Origin: CAG-1031 sp964391735
Lineage (GTDB): Bacteria; Bacteroidota; Bacteroidia; Bacteroidales; Muribaculaceae
DNA length: 45,275 nucleotides
Direction of reading: 5' to 3'
Assembly: GCA_964391735.1 (NCBI GenBank)
Contig: CAYMNF010000007.1
Span: forward strand, 1-45,275
Positions 33,981 to 42,447 of this stretch are shown here, in pieces. The stretch's first letter is position 1; each line of letters starts with the position of its first letter. Position numbers and translations under genes: made by a program. The notes under the pieces were generated by a model, which was not told the DNA's origin, searched no databases, and saw nothing but the letters and a program-made list of their open reading frames with translations.

Positions 33981-34016
33981 TTGTTGGCTGAAAGTCGCTT
34001 TTTTTGCTTACCTTTG
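33981..34016 (+). promoter_or_regulatory. Promoter of the large putative porin
   Basis: TACCTTTG at 34009-34016, with TTGTTGG upstream at 33981-33987. The segment closely matches 856-899 ahead of the displaced BspA-like gene. The ATG at 34025 is only 8 nt past the box. Confidence 0.65.
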
Positions 34017-34024
34017 TCGGTGAT

Positions 34025-35998
34025 ATGAGAGCGCGTGCGGCATTAGCAATTGCCATGGTGATCTTGGCCGTCTTGACGGTGTGGGGTGAGGGTGTTGAGC
34101 CCCCATACTCATGGCGTGTGTCCTCGCCGTTGGGGCTGCGTGAGTCTGCGCCCATCGACACACTGTTCCTCAACTATTCACGCCGGTCGGTTCCGTCAAC
34201 CGCTCCCGGTGATGCCATTGCCACAACCGGTAACCTCGGCACGGATTGCCTGAACATGGTGTTCTTTGAGCGTCCTATCCCGTCAACATTCTATTTCAAG
34301 GATGCACTGAGGTATTGGATGCCGCAGCAGTCGCAGTTTCAGTGGTACAACACACGCATTCCCATGACGTTGCTCAGCTACAACACCGGCGGGTCGCGAG
34401 AGACGGAACAGAACCGACTGAAGGCCATATTCTCAGGCAACGTCACCAAGAACCTGCAGGTGGGGGCAATGCTGGACTATCTATACTCAAAGGGCTCCTA
34501 TAACTATCAGGCTGCCAAGGATTTGATTTGGGGATTTTCAGGGTCATACAACACTGACCAATGGAATATAAATGCATTTTATAACCATTGGAACATGTTG
34601 AATAAGGATAACGGCGGTATCACCGACCCGCTTTACATCACTGACCCGGCACAGCTGCAAGGTGGTGACGACAAGGTCGAGGCCAAATCCATTCCCACCA
34701 ACCTTACCGCGGCACATACCCGCGTGGTGGGGCAGCAACTGTTCTCATCTACCCGCTACACCTTAGGGACCTATCGGGAACTTGAACGTGCCGACACCGA
34801 CACCGTTGTGCGCAAGGAGTTTGTCCCGGCAATGACGGTGGGATGGACGCTGGACTATGAGTATAACCGACATAAGTTTCTGAACACCAACGCTGCCGAG
34901 GCGGCCAAGTTTTGGGACAATGCCTATTTCAGCACCAAGGAGACCAATGATGTCACCCGCTTTTGGTCACTGCAAAACACCTTGTCGGTGTTAATGCATC
35001 AGGGGTTCAAACCGTATATCCCGGTAGGGATTGCCGCATGGTTGCGCCATGAGGCTCGCCGGGCCATGCAGGCTCATATCCCCGATGAGATTACCGGCGA
35101 GGATGCCACGGAGGGGTTGACGCCGTTGCCCGATGTTGTGCCCGTGCATGCACAGACGCAAAACCGGTTGTGGGTTGGCGGTATGGTGACGCGCGACCGG
35201 CTCGGGCCGTTCGCCGCTGATGCATCGTTGGAGGCCGGTGTCTTTGGCTCGGCTATCGGAACCTTCTCCGTCAAGGGTAATCTTACCGCCAAGGTGGAGA
35301 TCGGCAGACTTGGCGAGTCTTCAGTGCACCTATACACAAAGCTGCTCAATCAACCACCCCCTTATTTTTACAGTAATTTTATTTCAAACCACTTCATTTG
35401 GGCAAACTCTTTCAAGAAGGTACGCACTTTCAATCTTGGGGGTGAGATAAAGCTGACAGGGGCAGGCACCAGGTTACGCGTTGACTACAATGCCATTGAC
35501 AATGCGGCATTTTTTGGCGAGGACCAGTTGCCGACACAAGCCACAGAGGCCGTGCATGTTTTGGGCGCGCGCCTGTGCCAAGATTTGCACATTGGCATTT
35601 TGCATTGGGATAACACACTCACCCTGCAAACCACGTCAAAGGCAGAGGTAATTCCCTTGCCGACCTTTACTGTCTACTCAAATCTGTATCTGAAGTTCAA
35701 GGTAGCCAAGGTGTTGGATGTACAATTGGGTATTGACTGCGACTACTACACCAAATACTACTCACCGTCATATCAACCGGCAACCATGGCGTTCTACAAC
35801 CAGCGGCATACCCAGGTCGGCAACTATCCGTTTATGAACGCCTACGCCAATTTCAACCTCAAGCGGGCCCGGTTCTACGTACTGCTCAGCCACTTCAACA
35901 AAGGGTGGCTTGGAGGCAACAACTATTTCTCGATGCCCCTGTACCCCCTCAACCCCATGCGATTCCAGATGGGCGTCAGCGTCAACTTCGCCGATTGA
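34025..35998 (+). CDS. Large putative outer-membrane porin
   Basis: Protein of 657 residues. The ATG at 34025 gives a clean signal peptide (MRARAALAIAMVILAVLTVWG); an upstream TTG frame would run into the promoter box. The body has many beta-strand-like segments with aromatic girdles (for example YYTKYYSPSYQPATMAFYN) and a C-terminal strand MRFQMGVSVNFAD. Size and features match the Bacteroidales putative porin group (PF14121-like, from memory). It may be the first gene after the array, but it has its own promoter. The opposing neuB-like gene ends at 36179; the gap between holds no clear terminator. Confidence 0.75.
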   Translation: MRARAALAIAMVILAVLTVWGEGVEPPYSWRVSSPLGLRESAPIDTLFLNYSRRSVPSTAPGDAIATTGNLGTDCLNMVFFERPIPSTFYFKDALRYWMPQQSQFQWYNTRIPMTLLSYNTGGSRETEQNRLKAIFSGNVTKNLQVGAMLDYLYSKGSYNYQAAKDLIWGFSGSYNTDQWNINAFYNHWNMLNKDNGGITDPLYITDPAQLQGGDDKVEAKSIPTNLTAAHTRVVGQQLFSSTRYTLGTYRELERADTDTVVRKEFVPAMTVGWTLDYEYNRHKFLNTNAAEAAKFWDNAYFSTKETNDVTRFWSLQNTLSVLMHQGFKPYIPVGIAAWLRHEARRAMQAHIPDEITGEDATEGLTPLPDVVPVHAQTQNRLWVGGMVTRDRLGPFAADASLEAGVFGSAIGTFSVKGNLTAKVEIGRLGESSVHLYTKLLNQPPPYFYSNFISNHFIWANSFKKVRTFNLGGEIKLTGAGTRLRVDYNAIDNAAFFGEDQLPTQATEAVHVLGARLCQDLHIGILHWDNTLTLQTTSKAEVIPLPTFTVYSNLYLKFKVAKVLDVQLGIDCDYYTKYYSPSYQPATMAFYNQRHTQVGNYPFMNAYANFNLKRARFYVLLSHFNKGWLGGNNYFSMPLYPLNPMRFQMGVSVNFAD

Positions 35999-36178
35999 GG
36001 CCGCATCCGGAACGCCTCAGCCATTGCCCCACAGCCGTTTGCCAATAACCGTGCGTCAGTACGTTCGCGGTGTGCAAATGGTAGCATAAATGATTGACTT
36101 TCAAAATAATATACGCCAAGACAATACCCAAACATACTTTCTACGTTCGTGTATTCTACTGGGGTGGGTAGGGGGGAC

Positions 36179-37189
36179 TTACAGGGCGATTGGTTCGTCC
36201 TCTTGGAAGTCTCGGGGTGCGGTTTGGCCTATCACGGTGTCCCAAAGCATCGGGCTTACTCCGTTGCCGGGACGTTTTACGGTGAGGTTTTCTTCAGAGA
36301 ATATGTCGCCGCGTTTTATATTTTTTGCGGCTAAAATGCTTTTACGCGCAACAGCAATATTGGGTCTTTCAGCCTCAGCCACCTGTTTTATGGGAGACCC
36401 CAACGATTTCTCAACAGCACGTATACCCTCAACCATTTCTTTGAGCTCAACGGGGTCAAGCGATGCTCGGTGGTCGGGCCCCTCCATGGTTTTGTCAAGG
36501 GTGAAGTGCTTCTCTATGATTTGTGCGCCCATGGCTACGGCAGCCAGTGGAACATATATACCGGGGGTGTGGTCGCTGTAGCCCACCGAGCCGCAACCCA
36601 ATGCCTCAAGGGTGCACATGGCACGCAGGTTCACCTGGTCGAACGGGGTGGGGTATTGTGTGGTGCAATGCAGCAGTGCGATATCCTTGCGGGTCAGGTT
36701 GCCGCCGGCGGTGAGTACCTCTACGGCAGCATCTACCTCACCGAGAGTTGACATACCGGTTGACAGCACAACCTTTTTGGCGTATTTTGCAATCTTTCTT
36801 AGATACGGGAGGTTTGTAATCTCGCCTGACGGTATCTTCCAAAAATCCATGCCCAGAGGAGCAAGGGCATCGATAGACACAAGGTCAAAAGGTGTACTGA
36901 CGAATCCGATCCCCACTTCGCGGCACAATGCGGCAAGCTCGGGGTATGCGTCCAGCCCGAGGTGGATGCGTTTGCACATCTCAAGTTGCGATTCTTGACT
37001 GCCGGTAGTCTCCTTCTGGTACTCAGCCTTGGGAGCATAGCGTGAAATCACCAACTCGGGGACAGCTGTCTGGAATTTGATGTAGTCGGCACCGGCTCGG
37101 GCGGCCTCATGGACCATGCGGCAAGCAAGGTCAAAGTCGCCGTTGTGGTTGACGCCGGCCTCAGCAATTATAATTACCTTTTTGCTCAT
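36179..37189 (-). CDS. N-acetylneuraminate/legionaminate synthase family protein
   Basis: Enzyme of 336 residues that condenses phosphoenolpyruvate with an amino-hexose to make a nine-carbon nonulosonic acid. The TIM-barrel domain opens IAEAGVNHNGD and has KFQTA, STPFD and HCTTQYPTPFD. The C-terminal antifreeze-like (SAF) domain has AAKNIKRGDIFSEENL and KRPGNGVSP. These fit NeuB and LegI equally; the legB-like neighbour favours a legionaminic-type sugar. It is the last gene of a five-gene operon and overlaps the ATP-grasp gene by four bases. Supporting genes (aminotransferase, acetyltransferase, CMP transferase) are not in this window. Confidence 0.9.
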   Translation of the reverse strand: MSKKVIIIAEAGVNHNGDFDLACRMVHEAARAGADYIKFQTAVPELVISRYAPKAEYQKETTGSQESQLEMCKRIHLGLDAYPELAALCREVGIGFVSTPFDLVSIDALAPLGMDFWKIPSGEITNLPYLRKIAKYAKKVVLSTGMSTLGEVDAAVEVLTAGGNLTRKDIALLHCTTQYPTPFDQVNLRAMCTLEALGCGSVGYSDHTPGIYVPLAAVAMGAQIIEKHFTLDKTMEGPDHRASLDPVELKEMVEGIRAVEKSLGSPIKQVAEAERPNIAVARKSILAAKNIKRGDIFSEENLTVKRPGNGVSPMLWDTVIGQTAPRDFQEDEPIAL

Positions 37190-38118
37190 ATCGGGAAAGC
37201 AACTTCTTCCATATAACGTTTAACAATCACGGCCCGCGGCTTCTGCAGCGGGGAGGCGGGGTGTCCGGTAGCCTCGTTCAGCACCAGGTGGGGGAGATTT
37301 ACACCGGCCGCAATGGTTGCCACAGCGCCGCCTCCAAAACGCGGATTGACCTCCATGAGCAACGGGGCCCCGTTTTCATCTTCGATAAACTGAACCGTTA
37401 CGGCACCGCGCAGGTCAAGGACCTCAAGGACAGCATGTGTGGCATCAATTATATCAGTGGCCTCGGGGTGCACGGTGGTGACACAAACCTCACCACCCAT
37501 CACGATGTCCCGTGTGCGCGGGCTGATGCACTCTATACGCCCGTTGTCAACGCGGCGATAACAGTCAACGGTCCACTCCCGGCCATTTATAAACTCCTGA
37601 ACCAGATATTCGTCGGCTGAAACAGCGTCAAACTCAGCCTCAGAGGAAATTATCTTTATCCCCTTTGATGCTGACCCCCGTCGCGGCTTGGCGATAAGTT
37701 TGCGACCGTCAAATACTGTTGCGGTGCGCGGAACCGCTATACCGGCCTCCATAAAAAGCCGTGAAGCGACTTTTTTGTCAAACATGCCTGTCACCGAGTC
37801 GGTGGTGCCGGCGGGGACAAAGACATCACCGAAGCGGTCACGGTAAGCGGTTGCAACACTTATAGACCCGTCTACAAACGGGACAATCATATTTATGCCG
37901 TTTTCAATGACGCAGCGGTGCAAGTCATCCAATATGGCAGGGTCATCCCAACGGAGCCCCAAAAGAATTTTCGCCTCTACCGCAATAGGCTCTTTGGCTG
38001 AAAGCTCATAGCTGTACAAATGAGCGTTGAGACCCATGGTCTCAGCTTGTCGCTTAAAGTGCCGAGCCATTGACACACGCTTTGCGCCTCCCAAAAACAG
38101 TATGCCGTATGGGGTCAT
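37186..38118 (-). CDS. ATP-grasp enzyme in the nonulosonate operon
   Basis: Protein of 310 residues. The N-terminal part is a Rossmann-like segment (GILFLGGAKRVSMARHF). The ATP-grasp core shows LIAKPRRGSASKGI for nucleotide binding, YLVQEFINGREWTVD, and the metal ligands EVNPRFGGG. Such enzymes join a carboxylate to an amine or thiol with ATP; this resembles the carbamoyl-phosphate synthase/PylC-like branch. It overlaps both neighbours by four bases (ATGA), so it works in the same pathway, perhaps attaching an amino acid to the sugar. The substrate is unknown. Confidence 0.85.
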   Translation of the reverse strand: MTPYGILFLGGAKRVSMARHFKRQAETMGLNAHLYSYELSAKEPIAVEAKILLGLRWDDPAILDDLHRCVIENGINMIVPFVDGSISVATAYRDRFGDVFVPAGTTDSVTGMFDKKVASRLFMEAGIAVPRTATVFDGRKLIAKPRRGSASKGIKIISSEAEFDAVSADEYLVQEFINGREWTVDCYRRVDNGRIECISPRTRDIVMGGEVCVTTVHPEATDIIDATHAVLEVLDLRGAVTVQFIEDENGAPLLMEVNPRFGGGAVATIAAGVNLPHLVLNEATGHPASPLQKPRAVIVKRYMEEVAFPI

Positions 38119-39089
38119 CGGTTGTAGATTTCCGGTTTGTATTTTTTCAGATTCTCAGGGCGGGTAAACCATTCCACGGTTTTTGTCAATCCCTGTTCAA
38201 GGGTATGTGTGGGTCGCCAATCTGTCAAGGTCGTTATTAGGGAGTTGTCACCGCAAAGCCTCTTGACCTCAGACTTTGAGGGGCGTATGCGCTGGGGGTC
38301 AGTGACAAAATCCACTTCGCAACCCATAACGCGGGCAATAGTGTCCAACGTTTGACGCATGCTCACCTCGGTCCCCGTGGCAATGTTTATCTCCTTCCCC
38401 TCAAGGCCGGGCGTTGTGCCCAGGGCAATAAATCCCGCGACAGTGTCTGTGACATAGTTGAAGTCGCGAGTAGGGGAGAGGTCACCAACCTTGATGGTGT
38501 TCATGCCTGAGGCTATCTGGGTGATGATGGTTGGGATAATGGCACGTGCGCTTTGCCGGGGGCCGTAAGTGTTGAACGGTCGCGCTATAACTACCGGCAA
38601 ATTGAACGCGTTGTAGAAACTAAGGGCTAAGGCATCAGCGCCAATCTTGGTGGCTGAATACGGTGACTGCGGTTGGCGGGGATGGGTCTCGGGGATTGGT
38701 ACCTGCAATGCGGTGCCGTATACCTCGCTGGTTGAGGTCACCACAATGCGGCCAACCCCGTTGTCGCGCGCTGCCATACACATGTTCAGGGTACCCTTGA
38801 TATTTGTATCAACATAGCTGTCGGGGGCTATGTAGCTGTAGGGGATTGCTATGAGTGCCGCAAGATGATACACTGTGTCCACATCGCGGCAACTTTCCCG
38901 ACACAGGTTCGGGTCGCGCACATCCCCGGTGACGACTTCCAGATTAGGGTGAGACAGCCCCTCAAGCCAACCCCAGTTGTTGAAAGAGTTGTATTGAGCC
39001 AACGCCCGCACAGTAGCACCTTTTTGCAACAGGCCCTCCACAAGGTGAGAGCCGATAAAACCGTCGGCACCGGTAACCAGAACCTTCAT
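38115..39089 (-). CDS. NAD-dependent sugar 4,6-dehydratase, LegB-like
   Basis: Extended short-chain dehydrogenase of 324 residues. It has the NAD motif VTGADGFIGSHL, the catalytic serine/tyrosine region TSTSEVYG and YSATK, and the run YNSFNNWGWLEGL followed by LAALIAIPYSY, which I associate with LegB (UDP-GlcNAc 4,6-dehydratase for legionaminic acid). PRQSARAIIPTIITQ is also shared with that group. It sits between a small lipoprotein gene (overlap one base) and the ATP-grasp gene (overlap four bases). LegB is an assignment by recall; related GDP-mannose dehydratases are less likely. Confidence 0.85.
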   Translation of the reverse strand: MKVLVTGADGFIGSHLVEGLLQKGATVRALAQYNSFNNWGWLEGLSHPNLEVVTGDVRDPNLCRESCRDVDTVYHLAALIAIPYSYIAPDSYVDTNIKGTLNMCMAARDNGVGRIVVTSTSEVYGTALQVPIPETHPRQPQSPYSATKIGADALALSFYNAFNLPVVIARPFNTYGPRQSARAIIPTIITQIASGMNTIKVGDLSPTRDFNYVTDTVAGFIALGTTPGLEGKEINIATGTEVSMRQTLDTIARVMGCEVDFVTDPQRIRPSKSEVKRLCGDNSLITTLTDWRPTHTLEQGLTKTVEWFTRPENLKKYKPEIYNR

Positions 39090-39505
39090 CAGTATACTTT
39101 TTTCAGGTTAAAAATTCTGCCCTCGTATTCCAGGGTCATACTTCCGCCCCCACGTTCAACGATTTGCATTATAAAAGGAGCGTCGCCGGGCAAGCCCAAC
39201 TCCTTGGGTATGGTGTAGAGGTAAGCGTTGTCGCCGGCGACCTGCCAGTGCGTGAAGTCTATACGCAAATCCTTGTCGGTACAGGTGTATGTGCCATAGC
39301 TTTTGATTGCCTCATGGTGGGGAAGGTTAACAGTAATTTCAAGGATGTCATTTTGGAAAGCCCAGATAATTTGGTCCTCAGCCGGGGCATCCTTCTCGGT
39401 AACTCGCCAGAACCCGTACAACTCACCAATGTCTCCGTTATTTTGTGTGCACCCGGTGGCTATAAAAAGCAGTGCCAACCAGGCTATATATTGAATGCGC
39501 TTCAT
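39089..39505 (-). CDS. Small lipoprotein, lipocalin-like
   Basis: Secreted protein of 138 residues. Residues 1-19 are a lipoprotein signal with lipobox ATGC. The mature part begins with GELYGFWRVTEK and continues with short beta strands (YGTYTCTDKDLRIDF, SMTLEYEGRIFNLKKV), the pattern of Bacteroidales lipocalin-like lipoproteins. Its role is unknown. It lies 5 nt after the Wzi-like gene and overlaps the dehydratase start by one base, so it is part of the same operon. Confidence 0.75.
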   Translation of the reverse strand: MKRIQYIAWLALLFIATGCTQNNGDIGELYGFWRVTEKDAPAEDQIIWAFQNDILEITVNLPHHEAIKSYGTYTCTDKDLRIDFTHWQVAGDNAYLYTIPKELGLPGDAPFIMQIVERGGGSMTLEYEGRIFNLKKVY

Positions 39506-39510
39506 ACAAT

Positions 39511-41040
39511 TTACCTCTTTGAAAACAGGGTGAAGTTGCCGGTGTATGTGACTGTGGCGAGAGCGCCAAACGAGTTGCCGGGCATATCCCCGTGGTCGTA
39601 TGCCAGTTGGGCTTCGACGTTCAGTCCCGGCAGAGAGCTGATATTCCAGTTGATACCGGCGGCCACCGATGTTGAACTTATAGGCTCAGGCAGCATTATT
39701 TTGCCATTACCCCAGGCTTTGCGAAACCCGCCGCGCACTTGCCATGACAGGGCCGGGTTGATGTTGCCACGGGCAGCCACGTGGAAACCCCTCATGCGGT
39801 TACCGACGTAAGCCATATATCCGTCAAGGTTATAAGCCGGTGCCATAAGCATGGGTGTACCGATTGACAGGCCATAGTTGGCGTATGAGTTATACATGGT
39901 GTTGTTATAGTAGTCGTCGGCACCGGTCGCCTCGCTCCCGATACTCTCGCCCGGGAAGTCAGCGGGGGCGTAGTGCATAGGGCCGCTTTGGTTTGTGAAG
40001 TCAAGATACTCGACAACAACGCCGGTGAGCAAGTCATGCGCCACCGAGCCGGTCCACTCAAGGCCCCACAAGCCGTCCCATCCGTTGCGGCGCCCGATGC
40101 CGGAGCCATCCTCCCAGGGCCACTCAAAGTAGGCACTGACTTCGCCCAATTGTTGCGGAAGTCGGTAGCGGGCCTTGAAGTCCCAGCTGCCAAGGTGGTT
40201 CCCCTCATAGAACCCCTCATCGCCGTTGCGCATGGGCAACAGGGCGTGAAACAGCGTTTTGGAGGTGACAGAATGTTTCTCACGTTTTATCAGTTCCCCT
40301 TTGTTATACAAGTAGTACGTCCCGCCAAAAACATCTGCGGCCTGCATTCCCAGGGTCACACTGAAGTTGACGTTGGGGTTGGTGCGGAAGTAGCAGCGTT
40401 TGTAGTTATACCATTCGCCGATGTCATAATGTCCGTTAAAGAGGTTTGACCGATTCTCCCACCAGTCGCCGTCGGTCATTTTGCCAAAGGAGATTTCACC
40501 TTGGATTTGTACCCAACCGTTTGTAAAGGGGATGTTTTGGAAATCAACGAATCCTACTCGCAATTCAGGGATAGGTCTGGCATTTCCGCTTTCAACCAGA
40601 TCGCCGCTGGTAAGTGTTTGGTCAAGCAGGGCACTGCTGTGTTCCTTTAGGCCCAAAGTGGCGAAGCACCCGCGCCATTTCACCTCGCCATACAGTTGTT
40701 GTATCCATGCACGCGCCGGATGCTCAGGATGCGAGAACCAACTTTGCGTCTTGTAGTCATAGCGGTCCCAGTCATGCCCGGCAACGCCCCCGCCAATCAG
40801 GTCAACACCAAAACCCCAGCTGAACCGCTCATCAAGGTTTATGGGACTCATGACCGTCCCGCGGGCCAGGAAAGTCCAGTCTGAGGAGACAACCCCATGC
40901 TTCAGGGCACTGTTGTAGAGAGGTGCGAACTCTCCCGAAGCCCCTGAGACAATAGCCGAAGCACTGTAGTCCACCCCCTTTTGGGCCGGAAGTGAGGAGG
41001 CGATACAGAGCAACGATAGGAATAATGCAGCTTTTTTCAT
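39511..41040 (-). CDS. Capsule assembly Wzi-family outer-membrane protein
   Basis: Predicted beta-barrel of 509 residues. The ATG at 41040 gives a clear signal peptide (MKKAALFLSLLCIASSLPAQ); a longer frame to 41058 overlaps the promoter box. The body has many strands with glycine and aromatic residues (WEDGSGIGRRNGWDGLWGLEW is a distinctive part) and ends FTLFSKR. This architecture matches the Caps_assemb_Wzi family in Bacteroidetes, which helps anchor or assemble surface polysaccharide. It heads the five-gene nonulosonate operon. Confidence 0.82.
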   Translation of the reverse strand: MKKAALFLSLLCIASSLPAQKGVDYSASAIVSGASGEFAPLYNSALKHGVVSSDWTFLARGTVMSPINLDERFSWGFGVDLIGGGVAGHDWDRYDYKTQSWFSHPEHPARAWIQQLYGEVKWRGCFATLGLKEHSSALLDQTLTSGDLVESGNARPIPELRVGFVDFQNIPFTNGWVQIQGEISFGKMTDGDWWENRSNLFNGHYDIGEWYNYKRCYFRTNPNVNFSVTLGMQAADVFGGTYYLYNKGELIKREKHSVTSKTLFHALLPMRNGDEGFYEGNHLGSWDFKARYRLPQQLGEVSAYFEWPWEDGSGIGRRNGWDGLWGLEWTGSVAHDLLTGVVVEYLDFTNQSGPMHYAPADFPGESIGSEATGADDYYNNTMYNSYANYGLSIGTPMLMAPAYNLDGYMAYVGNRMRGFHVAARGNINPALSWQVRGGFRKAWGNGKIMLPEPISSTSVAAGINWNISSLPGLNVEAQLAYDHGDMPGNSFGALATVTYTGNFTLFSKR

Positions 41041-41047
41041 TACCCTG

Positions 41048-41055
41048 CAAAGGTA
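41048..41055 (-). promoter_or_regulatory. Promoter -7 box of the wzi operon
   Basis: TACCTTTG on the minus strand, only 7 nt before the ATG at 41040. It predicts an almost leaderless transcript. Confidence 0.65.
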
Positions 41056-41115
41056 CAAAAATTTGTGAACCCTTATATATAGTTGTGTTAAGGCGCAGAA
41101 GCTTTAAGAAGCAAC

Positions 41116-41150
41116 AAAAAGGGGGATGTGCTGCGCGGCACCCCCCCTTG
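41116..41150 (-). terminator. Terminator of the gyrA-TPR unit
   Basis: Read on the minus strand, a G-run plus TGC (41137-41148) pairs with GCACATCCCCC (41121-41131), followed by TTTTTG. It lies between the TPR gene end at 41174 and the wzi promoter. Confidence 0.75.
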
Positions 41151-41173
41151 TAGGAATTTTATGTAGCTATGTA

Positions 41174-42406
41174 TTACATGCTCTTGCGCAGGTTCTCAAC
41201 ACGCTCATAGTTGTCATTGTCCTTCATCTCATAGTACAGAGATGAGAGCACCTTCAGCGCATCGTATCCGTTTTCAGGGTCCAGACGGTAAGCCTCCTCA
41301 AGGGCGGCAGCAGCTTTCTGCAGCAAGGGAAGTTGCTCGGTCTGGAAGTACTGGTTGTACTCATTGCCCTCTTTACCCTTGTATGCGTCATATACCTTGT
41401 TGTTCTTCTGGGCATAGGCGTTGCCAAGGTGCAGGAAGTTCTTAGCTGAGGGGGCCAGTTGTGAGGCTTTCTCATAGTTCTCAATAGCCTTGTCAAGGTC
41501 GCCGATGCGCTCGCTCAGCACACCCAGAGATGAGTATACGGCACCGTTCTGCGGGTCCTTTGAGAGTTCCTCCTGAAGCATTTGTGCAGCCTCGTCAAAC
41601 TTCTCCTGGTCAATATAACCGTTTACGGCATATTGCAGATACACGGGGTTCTCTTTGCCAAATTTGTCATGGGCAAGGCGGCTGTAATAGATAAACTGGT
41701 CCATGTCCTTGAGGTCATGAGCCACAATGGCAGCACGCTTGTACATCTCCTCGGGAGCCACGCCGGTGGCAACACCTTTCTGCAGGGCGGCGAGGGCAGC
41801 CTCAAGGTTCTGTGCCTGGATGGCTGCTGAGCTCTGGTTAAGGCGCAGGCTGGACTTAACGGTATCGTTAAAGGCTGTCTGAATGCCGGGGGTCAGTTGA
41901 GGATTGTCGGCAAGGAATAGAAGGGCATCCCAGGCATCATAGGCTCCCTGATAGTCACCGGCCTGATAGAAGTCAACAGCTACCCTGTCAAAGTCGTTGA
42001 AGTGACCGCCAAGGATGTTGCTGATTTCTTTGGAGTATTTAGGCTTTACTTTCCCTTTTTCATCGGGGAGTGAGTCCAGCGGGAGGGCCAGACGGAAATA
42101 TGAGTAGCCGTCCATCAGGGCTTTGCCGGCATCCTTCTTGTCAACCTCTCCACCAAGCTGCTGAGCCGTGAAGTAGTAGTCATATACCTTGAAGGCGTAT
42201 TTGCCGGGGACAAAATATGTCTGAGCCAATTTTTCTGTCTCAGGGTTTGAAAAAGCGGGTTTCAAAGCCTGAACGGCTGAGGCGTATGCCTGATAATTAT
42301 TGGCTTTCTTCAGCAATTGCTCGGCATCCTTGATAACCTGCATCTGGGCTGACGCACCAAAAACGGTGGCCATTGCAAGGCCTAAGGCCATGATTGATTT
42401 CTTCAT
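41174..42406 (-). CDS. Secreted TPR-repeat protein
   Basis: Protein of 410 residues with a cleavable signal peptide (MKKSIMALGLAMATVFGASA, then Q). Tetratricopeptide repeats are clear in the C-terminal half (for example VYSSLGVLSERIGDLDKAIE and LAPSAKNFLHLGNAYAQ), and earlier ones are degenerate (FYQAGDYQGAYDAWDAL). It probably acts in the periplasm as a scaffold; no enzyme motif is seen. It starts 41 nt after gyrA, has no own promoter box in the gap, and ends at a strong hairpin, so it is likely transcribed with gyrA. Confidence 0.85.
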   Translation of the reverse strand: MKKSIMALGLAMATVFGASAQMQVIKDAEQLLKKANNYQAYASAVQALKPAFSNPETEKLAQTYFVPGKYAFKVYDYYFTAQQLGGEVDKKDAGKALMDGYSYFRLALPLDSLPDEKGKVKPKYSKEISNILGGHFNDFDRVAVDFYQAGDYQGAYDAWDALLFLADNPQLTPGIQTAFNDTVKSSLRLNQSSAAIQAQNLEAALAALQKGVATGVAPEEMYKRAAIVAHDLKDMDQFIYYSRLAHDKFGKENPVYLQYAVNGYIDQEKFDEAAQMLQEELSKDPQNGAVYSSLGVLSERIGDLDKAIENYEKASQLAPSAKNFLHLGNAYAQKNNKVYDAYKGKEGNEYNQYFQTEQLPLLQKAAAALEEAYRLDPENGYDALKVLSSLYYEMKDNDNYERVENLRKSM

Positions 42407-42447
42407 ATCTTGATATTGTATGGTTGTCAGTTAGATAAAATGGTGCA

